Assembly (NCBI RefSeq): GCF_000485595.1
Contig: NW_014577124.1
Location: 256,456-276,455 of the forward strand
DNA: 20,000 nucleotides
Direction: 5' to 3'
From: Priapulus caudatus
Taxonomy: Eukaryota; Priapulida; Priapulimorpha; Priapulimorphida; Priapulidae
How positions within the stretch are numbered: the first letter of the stretch is position 1; the number at the start of each line of letters is the position of its first letter. Below are positions 9,784-19,400 of this stretch, in pieces. The position numbers and the translations under genes are program-made. The notes beneath the pieces were generated by a model, which was not told where the DNA came from, did no database searches, and was given only the letters and a program-made list of their open reading frames with translations.

Positions 9784-10159
9784 CTACAGAACAAGAGAAT
9801 TAGAACCATAATTAGAACCAGAACCAGAGAGTTTAGCCACTGATTACATAATTGTAATATTGATTTCTGAGTTTCTCAAAATATAGCCCGATCTCGTTTT
9901 TCTGGGAAGACAAATCCACATCAGAATTGTCCCCTGAAGCTTTAGGCACTCAGTTTAACCTTCATTGTTTCATTTTTATTGTACCTATCAGAAAATAAAA
10001 AAGATACTTATATAATTTGATCACGTGAATGTCTATATTGATCTTGACAACATCCTATCCGGGGAAATAAGATACTATAGCCAGGTATGTGTAGGCCTAT
10101 GCTATACTGTCCTGATATTATAATAAGAAGGTAATACGAAAGTCAAACTATTATATTAC
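9784..10159 (-). other. Intron 7-8 of the EGF gene
   Basis: A 376-base AT-rich intron with GTAATA donor and TTCTGTAG acceptor. It contains one GTAGGCCTAT palindrome core at 10092-10099 and no other feature I can see. Confidence 0.85.
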
Positions 10160-10258
10160 CTGAACGAGTTGATGAGGTCTATACAGGTGGCGCCATTCAA
10201 GCACTGGCGGGTTGCCTTACATTCGTCTATGTCTACAGCGCATGTGGGTCCGCGTATC
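10160..10258 (-). CDS. EGF-repeat protein, exon 7 (upstream junction out of frame)
   Basis: It encodes IRGPTCAV, the end of the previous EGF, then DIDECKATRQCLNGATC and IDLINSF. DIDEC is the signature start of a calcium-binding EGF, and C-x-D-x4-F-x-C fits the Asp/Asn hydroxylation consensus. It is the only classic calcium-binding EGF start in this part of the gene. The donor TTCAG|GTAATA gives phase 2, matching exon 8. The best acceptor, TACGTAG at 10259-10260, leaves one base before the ATA codon, whereas exon 6 ends in phase 1 and needs two. Joining them gives GAA GGA TAC and soon a stop. The only frame-keeping acceptor found is at 10233-10234 (GCTGTAG), which would start the exon at 10232 and lose the sixth cysteine of the preceding domain. 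Exon identity is clear, but its 5' boundary is not. Confidence 0.72.
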
Positions 10259-10494
10259 CTACGTACAATCATGTCAGAAAACATGAGTATTTTACATGAA
10301 AAAGGCTTTTTGAATGGATTCAGAAAAACACGTCTTCTGTGGGCAGTTAGTGATTCCGAGGATAAAATGGAAAACAACCCAATCAGCAATATAATAAATA
10401 ACTTTGTTTTACGAAGGAAATGAATCATACACGTGCTAAATTATTACAGGTATTTTTAATGCTGAAATTAAATACTACACAGCGTTATAATTAC

Positions 10495-10611
10495 CTTCTA
10501 CACACAAACAGGTGAATGTGAAATCGTCTTCTTCGAGACAGGTTGCTCTGTGCTGGCATGGACTGGACTGGCACACAGGTAGCCTGATCTCACATAGTGC
10601 TCCCGTGTAGC
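10495..10611 (-). CDS. EGF-repeat protein, exon 6
   Basis: A 117-base exon, phase 1 at both ends. It begins with GC of a split Gly codon, then YTGALCEIRL, the end of the EGF begun in exon 4. Next come VCQSSPCQHRATC and LEEDDFTFTCLCVE, the first five cysteines of a further EGF. The acceptor TTGTACAG lies before 10611 and the donor GAAG|GTAATT follows 10495. CQSSPC fits the O-glucose consensus and CQHRATC the O-fucose consensus. The sixth cysteine should come from exon 7, where the GPTC motif is present but the frame is off by one base. Confidence 0.88.
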
Positions 10612-10952
10612 CTGTACAACGCTGCGGTTATTACATCGCCTCCCAATAATCAATAATGTATTACATCATTATAGTTATCTAACGAGTACTATAGTGTAGA
10701 GATGGCAGAGCGGGGGATCAGCCCGCATACATAATGACTATAGAACATCAATGCATCTATATTAGCAGCACTAGTTGTTATGATAAATACTGGCTTAATC
10801 TCATAATCAACGCAAAGCTTCATGCACCACTACAGTAAATAAATAAATGAATGAAAAAAGATGAAAAGGATATAGATAAATATATTTACTAATTAATTAT
10901 TAAAATGCAAGTAAGTAAATAAAAAAATGAATGAATAAATATATTAATTAAT

Positions 10953-10989
<37 letters not shown>

Positions 10990-11029
10990 TATATATATAT
11001 ATATATATATATAACACATGATATCTGAC
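10612..11029 (-). other. Intron 5-6 of the EGF gene
   Basis: A 418-base intron carrying degenerate AAAT/GAAT repeats (about 10835-10945) and a broken (TA)n tract at about 10957-11012 that ends only some 18 bases from the exon 5 donor. Confidence 0.85.
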
Positions 11030-11101
11030 CTGTGCTGCAGACGCATTTTAAGCTGGTATCGTTCACCGGAATGCACACGGACGTCTCTCCGCACGGGTTA
11101 C
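11030..11101 (-). CDS. EGF-repeat protein, exon 5
   Basis: A 72-base microexon, phase 1 at both ends, encoding NPCGETSVC, IPVNDTSLKC and VCST. Together with the end of exon 4 (NPCI plus a split Gly) and the start of exon 6 (split Gly, YTGALC) it rebuilds one complete EGF spread over three exons, with exactly four residues between cysteines 1 and 2 and eight between 5 and 6. The acceptor GTTCCTTGCAG is a good polypyrimidine-AG and the donor is ACAG|GTCAGA. An N-glycosylation sequon (NDT) lies in the third loop. Confidence 0.87.
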
Positions 11102-11581
11102 CTGCAAGGAACGATGGGAAATGTGAACGGCAATATACTCACCCGACCGAACAAAACGTCGCCGTCAGAAACGATACAATGTTATAACTAATGTTGTCAT
11201 AAACTAGTGCCGAATACCACAAAGAATCCGCCAGTTAGTCTAGTAGCGTGGTTGAACAATTAGGAGCCGCCAAAGGGCATTGCTATCTCGCTTCGTATAC
11301 AAGAATATCACATCTAACTGAAACTCGAATATCGTAACTGACGTACCTATGCACAAAGAATACCCCCCCAAAGAATCCGCTATAGTTAGTCTAGCAGCTT
11401 GGTTAAGCAATAAGGAGCCACCCGAGGGCATTGCTATCTCGCTTCGTTCAATAATATCAAGAGCTAATAATATACTTATATTATGATTAAATTAAAATTT
11501 AAATTAAGGTAGGCCAAATGATTAGCTCTTGATAATATTGCATCTAATTAAGACTCGCATATCGTAGTCGAACTCACGTAC
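11102..11581 (-). other. Intron 4-5 of the EGF gene with internal duplication
   Basis: A 480-base intron. Most of it consists of two diverged tandem copies of one segment that includes a copy of the exon 4 donor region (see the repeat entries and findings). Confidence 0.85.
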
Positions 11582-11590
11582 CTATGCACG
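11212..11590. repeat. Tandem duplication spanning a splice donor
   Basis: Copy 1 (about 11212-11354) and copy 2 (about 11358-11590) share, in order, GAATACC, AAAGAATCCGC, GTTAGTCTAG, AGGAGCC, GGGCATTGCTATCTCGCTTC, ATATCGTA and ACGTACCTATGCAC. The last block is the reverse complement of the exon 4 end and donor GTGCATAG|GTACGT. Copy 2 also contains an inserted foldback element that copy 1 lacks. Confidence 0.88.
11449..11540. mobile_element. 92-base foldback (MITE-like) insertion
   Basis: Terminal inverted repeats of 20 bases (11449-11468 and 11521-11540) match at 19 of 20 positions and enclose 52 AT-rich bases. The neighbouring duplicate copy at about 11298-11320 lacks the insert and represents the empty site. 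The family is not recognised. Confidence 0.75.
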
Positions 11591-11711
11591 GGTTCTGCCT
11601 CTCGCAAAACTCTCCGAGGTATCCGGGCGGACAGACACAGCGAGCCTGACCGAGCAGGTTCTCCACGCACAGGCCAGAGTTCTGACAGGGTAGCGCCATA
11701 CAACTCATCAT
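11582..11711 (-). CDS. EGF-repeat protein, exon 4
   Basis: A 130-base exon, phase 0 start and phase 1 end. It encodes MMSCMALPCQNSGLC, then VENLLGQARCVC and PPGYLGEFCERQ, a complete EGF, followed by NPCI, the first cysteine of the next. The acceptor GGTTGCAG precedes 11711 and the donor ATAG|GTACGTGAG follows 11582, an excellent donor. MM at the start is not an initiation site, because the frame continues in phase 0 from exon 3 (CEQK). The correct frame differs from the longest open frame here, which is a shadow. Confidence 0.88.
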
Positions 11712-12344
11712 CTGCAACCGACCATCTCATCATTATGTTATAGAAACCAGGGAGGGGTTCGTTAGCAGAATGATCGTAAATACGTTATGACAGATACGTT
11801 ACATAGATACGTAAATAGATATATCAAATACGTTGGGGATTGTGAGCAGAATCACCGTAATACGTTGCGACAGATACGTTACAGATAATCGCTACGATTA
11901 TCATGTCAATGTCATAACCTTTAACGTAAAGTGATGCGCAAAAGTTAATTTAAAATTAAGATTTAATGATTAAGAATTAAGATTGTAAATTTAATTTTTT
12001 TGACTCATGAGGTTATTATGACACTATTTATAATTTGTTTGACAACGGGGCCCAGTGCGAAACTTCGCGCCCCTTTCTTGTGCATGCTGCCTCACATCAC
12101 CGCTTGAAAAAACTGCCTCCAAGTCGCCACCATAGGGTCTCCTCTAAAGTAAGACACTCGCACGAACATAGCGAAGTTGGCATGCTGCTTTTTGATACCG
12201 GCGCAAAATCAAGAGAAACGCCAGGATAGTGCAACCTTCTGCGTAAAACAAAATTCGTGACATAACTGTGAAGCAACTATCGTTTCAGTAGAATTCGTCA
12301 TACTAAGCTGATATCGTGAGTCATCGCCGCGTAGTTTCTATCAC
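11712..12344 (-). other. Intron 3-4 of the EGF gene
   Basis: A 633-base intron, the longest complete one here. It holds two diverged copies of an approximately 80-base unit (11761-11811 and 11841-11891, both containing GACAGATACGTTACA) and a small perfect hairpin with 8-base arms at 11884-11902. The plus-strand open frame at 12035-12229 lacks an ATG start and shows nothing recognisable. Confidence 0.85.
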
Positions 12345-12464
12345 CTTCTGTTCGCAGAGCTGGCCAGTGAAACCGCGGTCACATTCGCATATTGCCTTTC
12401 CATCGACGGGCCAGCATGTGCCATCGTTGGCGCACGGGTTGGGCCAGCAAGCACCATTTCGCAC
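12345..12464 (-). CDS. EGF-repeat protein, exon 3
   Basis: A 120-base exon, phase 0 at both ends, encoding exactly one EGF: VRNGACWPNPCANDGTC, then WPVDGKAICEC and DRGFTGQLCEQK. The acceptor TTAATACAG precedes 12464 and the donor AAG|GTGATA follows 12345. It is the only one-exon, one-domain unit in the window. GFTGQLC carries the EOGT-type O-GlcNAc site (C-x4-(S/T)-G-x2-C). Confidence 0.87.
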
Positions 12465-12808
12465 CTGTATTAATGAGAAGCAGTAACTACAATGAACTAT
12501 AGGCAATAAGTTCTAGCAATCGTTGCAGTCCGTATGTTGAATTGTGCTAGGTATATAACGTAAAATATTATATAAACCTATTTAGTAAATAAATAAATAA
12601 ATAAATAAATAATAAATAAATAAATAAATAAATAAATATACACATACATATTTAATATATAATATTATTATATATAAACACGTAAATTCACTTAACGCGT
12701 AAATCCAGTGACCGCTCATGACACCGCTACCAAATAACAGCTGTTTATACCGGCAATGTCTCTCCCCTCGTAGTTCATATAAATCCTTATACACTACACA
12801 TATCTCAC
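12465..12808 (-). other. Intron 2-3 of the EGF gene
   Basis: A 344-base intron with an (AAAT)n tetranucleotide tract at about 12586-12638, followed by AT-rich DNA. No other feature is seen. Confidence 0.85.
12586..12638. repeat. (AAAT)n microsatellite
   Basis: About 13 units with one 3-base interruption near 12611, lying within an intron. Confidence 0.95.
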
Positions 12809-12978
12809 ATTGCGACAGTAGCTTCCGTCGTAGTTCTCGGCGCATGCGCAGAAGATGCTGAGGCCGTCCGTGTAGCAGGTGCCGCCGTGCTCGCAGAGTG
12901 CATCCTCGCAGTGTGACCACGTCAGCTCGCAGCGTGCGCCATGATGCGGCTCCAGACACACGCACATGTAATCGTCGT
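12809..12978 (-). CDS. EGF-repeat protein, exon 2
   Basis: A 170-base exon with phase 1 start and phase 0 end. AC at the start joins G from exon 1 to make Asp, so exon 1 HDGLCRPI runs into DDDYMCVC with the standard eight residues between cysteines 3 and 4. LEPHHGARCELTW then ends that domain. A full EGF follows: CEDALCEHGGTC, YTDGLSIFCAC, AENYDGSYCRN. The acceptor GCTATAG lies before 12978, preceded by a pyrimidine-rich stretch, and the donor AAT|GTGAGA follows 12809. The exact fit of frame and cysteine spacing on both sides supports these borders. Confidence 0.9.
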
Positions 12979-13471
12979 CTATAGCGCAGCCAGAGTAAGA
13001 AGCCACGTCAATGGTCTATACTAACAGCAGCTACACGCACCAGCTTATTAACTATTCATAAATATTAATAATGTATATATATATATATTTTTGGCATGCA
13101 TTATTGTTATTAGTTAATGTTATTAGTTAATTCGTTTAATAATTAATTCTGCATTATGCTTCATTTAATTAATTTTAATAAATGAATTAACTAATGAATT
13201 ATTATTAACGAACTATGTCGAGTATCGTTTCCAACGAACGGCCAGACCCTTTATGCGTCACAGCCCGTGTCTGTTTCTTTAATTATAAGAGGTGAAAGGA
13301 GACCTACGGATTTACGAAACAATCTATCGATCTATCGATCGGTTATCTCACTAGAAACAGATAGGGGAATATTTTATTTGTTTGTTAAAATATTTGAATT
13401 TAACTATAATTTTAAATAAGATTATTAAATAAGATATATTAAAACATCCACTGTTTTGAATGTTGTTTTAC
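12979..13471 (-). other. Intron 1-2 of the EGF gene
   Basis: A 493-base AT-rich intron with donor ATAG|GTAAAAC next to the giant exon. It contains a foldback with 17-base arms, one mismatch, at 13122-13138 and 13179-13195, and a short TA run near 13073-13088. Confidence 0.88.
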
Positions 13472-16400
13472 CTATCGGACGGCACAGGCCGTCGTGTAGG
13501 CACGGCTGCGAGATGCACGGATCGACGGTGAAGTCACAGCGCTCTCCCGTGTGACGGCGGTCGCACTCGCATACGAACTCAGTCTTGCTTGTCGGCACGC
13601 AGACACCTGCGTTCCAGCAGGGGGTGCTATCGCACGGGGAGATCTCTGTGTCGCACAGCTCGCCCGTGTAACCTGACTCGCAGACGCAGGAGTAGGACGA
13701 GAGTTGCGCATGCGCGACGCACTTGCCGTGCGTGCACGGATTCACCTCGCACGGCGACGCGATCTCCTCGCAGAGGGCGCCACTGTAGCCCGGTCGGCAG
13801 CGACACGTGAATCCGTCGTCGTTGTTGATCGTGCACGTCGCCCCGTTCCTACACGGTGAGCGATCGCACGCGCGCACGCGCGACTCGCAGAGGGCGCCAG
13901 TGTAGTTCGTCGGGCACGTGCATGCGTACGTCGCGCCCATGTCGACGCAGCTGCCGCCGTTCCGGCAGGGGGCGCTGTGGCACCGTCTGACGGGCGCGTC
14001 GCATCGCGCGCCCGTGAAGTCGCTACTGCAGAGGCAGGCGTACGAACCGAGGCTACTGATACAGAGGGCACCACCGTGGCACGGCTGCGACGCGCACGGG
14101 TCTCGCTCGTCGGCGCACGTCTCGCCGACAAACGGCGGCACGCATGTGCACCGGAAGCCGCCGCCGCCGTAGTCGTCGGCTGGGTTCGTGCATGTGCCGG
14201 CGTTGAGGCAAGGCGAGCTGTCGCAGGGCGCAACGACGACGACGACGCGGTCGCACCGCCGACCGGCGTAACCGTCGTCGCACCGACACGCGCCGCCGTC
14301 GGCAGCAGCAGCGTCGCACGTTCCGTGAACGCAGTCGTCGTCGCTCGAGCACGACGCGCGGACGTCGCACGACGCTCCGGCGAATCCGTCGGCGCAGCGG
14401 CAGACGGCGACGTCGTTGACGACGTCACAGCTTCCGCCGTTTTCGCAGCGGACGTCGTCGCACGGCGACGTCTCGATCGCACGACAGGTGGCGCCACTGC
14501 AGCCGCCCTCCGCGACGTCCTCGCTGCAGCGTGGTCCCCGGAAGCCATTGGCGCACACGCAGACGCCGTTCACGCAGCGACCGTGCAGGCACGTGCCCGG
14601 CGAGCAGGCGTCGTCCGCCAACAACCCGATATCGCAGCGACGACCGGTGTAGCCTGAGCTACACACGCACACGGAGTCCACACAGTGTCCGTGCAGACAG
14701 TCGCAGTCTGCTGCGACACTGTCAGGTATATCGCAGCGGATCCCCGTGTATCCGTCATTACATACACACCCGGTCGCTTCGCAGCGACCATGCAGGCAGT
14801 CACAGTCTGCTGCGACACTGTCAGGTATATCGCAGCGGATCCCCGTGTATCCCTCATCACATACACACCCGGTCGCTTCGCAGCGACCATGTAGGCAGTT
14901 GTCGGTCGAGCACAACGCCAGCGGCGTGTTGCACCGCGTCGCGTCATCGTCGCACACGCACGCGTAATGCGTCACGTTGACGCTGACGCACTCGCCGACG
15001 ACGCACGGACGCGCGACGCACGCTAGCCGCGTCTCGCAGTCGCGTCCCGCGTAGTGCTGCGCGCAGACGCACGCGTACGCTGCGTCAGCGTCGGCGACGC
15101 ACGTCCCGTCGTGCTGGCACGGCTGCGAGAGACACGCCGACGTCGGCAATTCGTCGTCGCAGTTCTCTCCGCTCAAGCCCGGCGGACAGAGACACGCGTA
15201 ACCGCCGTCGGCAGTGTCGACGCACGTGCCCTGCTCCCCGCACGCGCAGTGCGCACGCGCCTGCTCCTCGCACCTCTTGCCGACGAACCCAGCGACGCAG
15301 CGGCAGGTGAACACGCCTAGAGGAAAACCCTCGATACATGTCCCGCCGTGCAGACACGTCTGCGAGTCGCAGTGCGAGGACGAGATCGTCTGCTCACAGT
15401 ACTGTCCCGTAAAGCGGACCGCGCATGCGCAGCGCGGTGCGACGGCGGTGGCGTCCGTCGCCACGCACGTGCCGCCGTTGCGACACTCGTCGCTGCAGGA
15501 GAGGAGCTCGCACGTTTTACCTGAATAGTGCGGGGGACAGTCGCAACGGAAACCCAAGTCGGCGGTGACGACGCACATACCGTCGTTGTCGCACGGGTTT
15601 ACTGCGCACGGATTCCGCACGTCGCAGTGCCGCCCGACGAATTCACCCGCGCACACGCACCGATACGTGTCACCGTCGTCGACGCACGTGGCGCCATCTG
15701 CGCACGGCCGGGCGGAGCACGCGCTCCGCTTCTCGCAGGCGATACCGTGGTACGTGTCGCGACAGAGGCACGCCGACGTTCCGTTCAGCTCGACGCACGT
15801 TCCGCCGTTGTCGCACGTCGCGTCCGTGCATCGCTTCGCCCGCTCGCAGAACTCGCCCTGGAATCCGTCGGCGCACACGCAGACGACCGACGCGTCCAGT
15901 TCGACGCACGTGGCGCCGTTGAGACAGCGTGTGCGCGAGCACTGCGGCGGCAAACTACAATCGGCGCCCGTGTAGCCGCGGCGGCACACGCACGCGTGCA
16001 ACTGCTCGCGCCGCACGCAGTAGCCGTGGTCGCCGCACGGCTGCCGCACGCACGCGTGCTCCGCCTCGCAGCGCGCGCCGACGTAGTCGCGCGGACACAC
16101 GCACTCAAACGTCTCCCGCCCGTTGATGCAGAAGCCGCCGTGTTGACACGGTGAGCTACTGCATGGCTTCAGCGACTCGCAGTGTTCTCCCCAGTAGCCA
16201 TCCTCGCATATGCAGTCGAAGTGCGTCTTCCGGTCGACGCAGTGTCCTCCATTGAGGCACGGACCGGAGCTGCAGGGCGTCGCCAGCTCGCACGCGTCGC
16301 CCCACCTGCCGGCCGGACAGAAGCACTTAAACCCTCCGTCGTCGGCCGCGGCGCACGTTCCGTCGTTGCACGACGCCAGCGCGCACGGCGGCGGTCGCTC

Positions 16401-19400
16401 GCAGTTCGTTCCCGTGTAGTCGTCGGCGCACAGGCAGTAGTACCCGGCGCCGACGGCGAGGCATTTACCGTTGACGCACGGATCGCTAGCGCACGGTGGC
16501 GCCGTCTGGCAGTGATCGCCGACAAAACCGTCGCGGCAGACGCAGCGGTACGAGTCGACGGCGTCGGCTTCGAAACACGATCCGTCGTTCGCGCACGGAG
16601 TAGCCGCGCATGCGCGCCGCCGGTCGCAGTCGTCTCCCATCCAGTCGTCGTCGCAGACGCAGTGGTAGGCCTCGCCGTCGCCAGCGCTCTTTAGTTCCAG
16701 ACACTTGCCGTGCGAGCACGGGCTGCTACTGCAGGGTGTCGGCACTTCGCAGTTGTCGCCCGTAAACTCGTCGGCGCACACGCACACGTGCGCGTCGCCG
16801 CTGTTCAAGCAGACGCCATTACCGCGGCAAGGGTCGGAGAGACACGGCGCCGGTATCTCGCAGTATCTCCCGCGGTAGTCGGCCGGGCAGAGGCAGGTCG
16901 ACGACGCCCCGTCGTCGTCATCGTCGTCGGCGCTGTTGACGCACACGGCGCCGTTCTCGCACGGGTAGTTCGAGCAGGCGGTCCGCCGCTCGCAGCGCTC
17001 TCCGGTGAACCCCGGCGGACAGGCACACCGGAAGTCGTCGTCGGCGAGCTCGATGCAGTCGGCGTCGTTGAGGCACGGCGTGCTCGCGCACGGCCTGGCG
17101 ACGGCGCACGTCGGCCCTGCGTAGCCGCGCGCGCACAGACAGACCGCCGCGTCGCCGCTATCGAAGCACGTGGCGCCGTGTTGGCATGGAAACGAGAGGC
17201 AGGGCTGCGACTGCTCGCAGACGGAACCGAGGTACTGCGGTGCACAGATGCAAGCGAAGCCAGTGCCTAGGTCGATGCAGGTGCCGCCATGTTGACACGG
17301 ATGACTGAGGCAGGGCCTCGGCATCATGCACGTGGGCCCGACGTAGTCGCGCAGGCACAGGCATTTGTAGACGCTGCCGTTCGGTAGACACGTACCGCCG
17401 CGCGCGCAGGGGTTTCTCTCGCACATGTGCGTCATCTCGCAGGTTTTGCCTAGGTAGTTCTCCGGGCACAAGCAGACGAATCCGTCGGCTGTGTTCAGGC
17501 AGGTGCCCGCGTTTTGGCACGTCTGACTCAGGCAGGGCAGCACGCTCTCGCACAGTCGGCCCGTGTACTGGTCGGCGCAGCTGCACACGTACGTGTCACC
17601 GGCCGGCACGCACGTGCCCTGATTCAGGCACGGCTGCGAGGCGCAGTGCAGCGGCACGTCGCAGTGAACGCCCGTGAACGCCGGCGGACAGAAGCAGATG
17701 AAGTTTCGACGTTCGTCGTCGACATTGACGCACGTGCCGCCGTTGGCGCATTTCGCCGTCGCGCACGGCAACTCCTGCTCGCACAGCGTGCCCGTGTGAT
17801 CGGCGAGGCACTGACAGACGAACCCGGCATTGTCCTCGATGCACGTGCCGCCATTTTGACAGACGGTGCCGTGACAGAACAGCTTACGTTCGCATCGATG
17901 TCCCGTGAACGACTCCGGGCACACGCACCTGTACGCGTTTTCGGCGTTGATGCAAGTACCGCCGTTGTTGCACGGACTACTTATGCAAGGAAGGCGTATG
18001 TGACACAGCTTACCCGTATACGCCGCGGGACAGACGCAGGTGAAATCGCCGTCATTCTCAATACACGTGCCGCCATTTTGACAGACGGGTTTCTCGCAGT
18101 ACAACTGGCGTTCGCAACGCTGTCCCGTGTACGACTGCGCACACACGCATTTGTAATCATTCCCCGTGTTCAAGCACGTAGCGCCATTCCTGCACGGGTT
18201 ACTCGAGCAATGAAGCCGTACATGACACAGTTCACCTGTATATTCCGCGGGACACGCGCATATAAAGCCACCGGTACTTTCGATACATGTGCCGCCATTT
18301 TGACACACGGCGCCATGACAGAACAACCTGCGTTCGCACCGTTCTCCCGTAAACGACTCCGGACACAGGCATCTGTACGAATTTTCGGTGTCAACGCACG
18401 TAGCGCCATTGCTGCACGGGTTACTCGAGCAATGAAGCCGTACATGACACAGTTCACCTGTATATTCCGCGGGACACGCGCATATAAAGCCACCGGTACT
18501 TTCGATACACGTGCCGCCATTTTGACACACGGCGCCATGACAGAACAACCTGCGTTCGCACCGCTCTCCCGTAAACGACTCCGGACACAGGCATCTGTAC
18601 GAATTTTCGGTGTCAACGCACGTTCCGCCATTGCTGCAGGGGGAGCCGGAGCAAGGTAGCCTCACGCTACACAGCTCACCCGTGTATTCGGGCGGGCACA
18701 CGCACGTGAAAGACGACGCGCCAGCGTTCACGCAGGACCCTGACGTACCGCATGGACTACTCGCGCACGGGAGTGTCACCTCACAGTTGACCCCGGAGTA
18801 ACCTTCCGTGCAGACGCACCGGTAGCTGTTTCCCAAGTCCAGACACCTGCCACCGCGCAGGCACGGACTACTCGTGCATGGTCGCCGCCGCTCGCAGCGC
18901 CGCCCAGCGTAGTCGGCGAGACACTTGCACGAGTACGACTGCCCACGCTCCACGCAGCGACCATCGTTCATGCACGGGTTACTCCTGCACGCGTGGTAGC
19001 GCTCGCACGTACGGCCCGAGTACATCGGCGGGCAGCTGCACGCGTAGTCAAACCCGCCGTCGCCCGATGGCACGTCGCGGCAACTACCCTGGCCGCCGCA
19101 CGGCGAACTAGCGCAGGGTTTCGCGACCTCGCAGTTTCGGCCGGCGAAGCGGTCCCTGCAGAAGCACATGTACAGTCGCTCGTCGACGCTGACGCACGAG
19201 CCGCCGTTGACGCACGGGGACGAGTCGCACGCCATCGTCGCCCTCTCGGAACACGTCTTCCCGCGGTAACCGGTCGCACACGCGCACGTCTGCGCCCCGG
19301 ACTCGTCGAGCGCGATGCAGCGGCCGCCATGTTGGCACGGATTCACGGCGCACGCGAGAATTATGTCGCACGTGCGGCCGGTCACGTGCTGCGGGCAGAC

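Noticed and set aside
12582-12965. Minus-strand open frame of 127 residues
   Set aside because: It is a shadow in a different frame from exon 2 and runs into the AAAT microsatellite of the intron.
13425-13471. Read-through of the giant exon beyond 13472
   Set aside because: It loses the cysteine pattern at once. The donor ATAG|GTAAAA at this point joins perfectly in frame to exon 2.
14700-18656. Regular tandem repeats suggestive of a CRISPR array
   Set aside because: The repeats are in-frame EGF codons with diverging sequence, have no unique spacers between identical units, and sit in a spliced animal gene.
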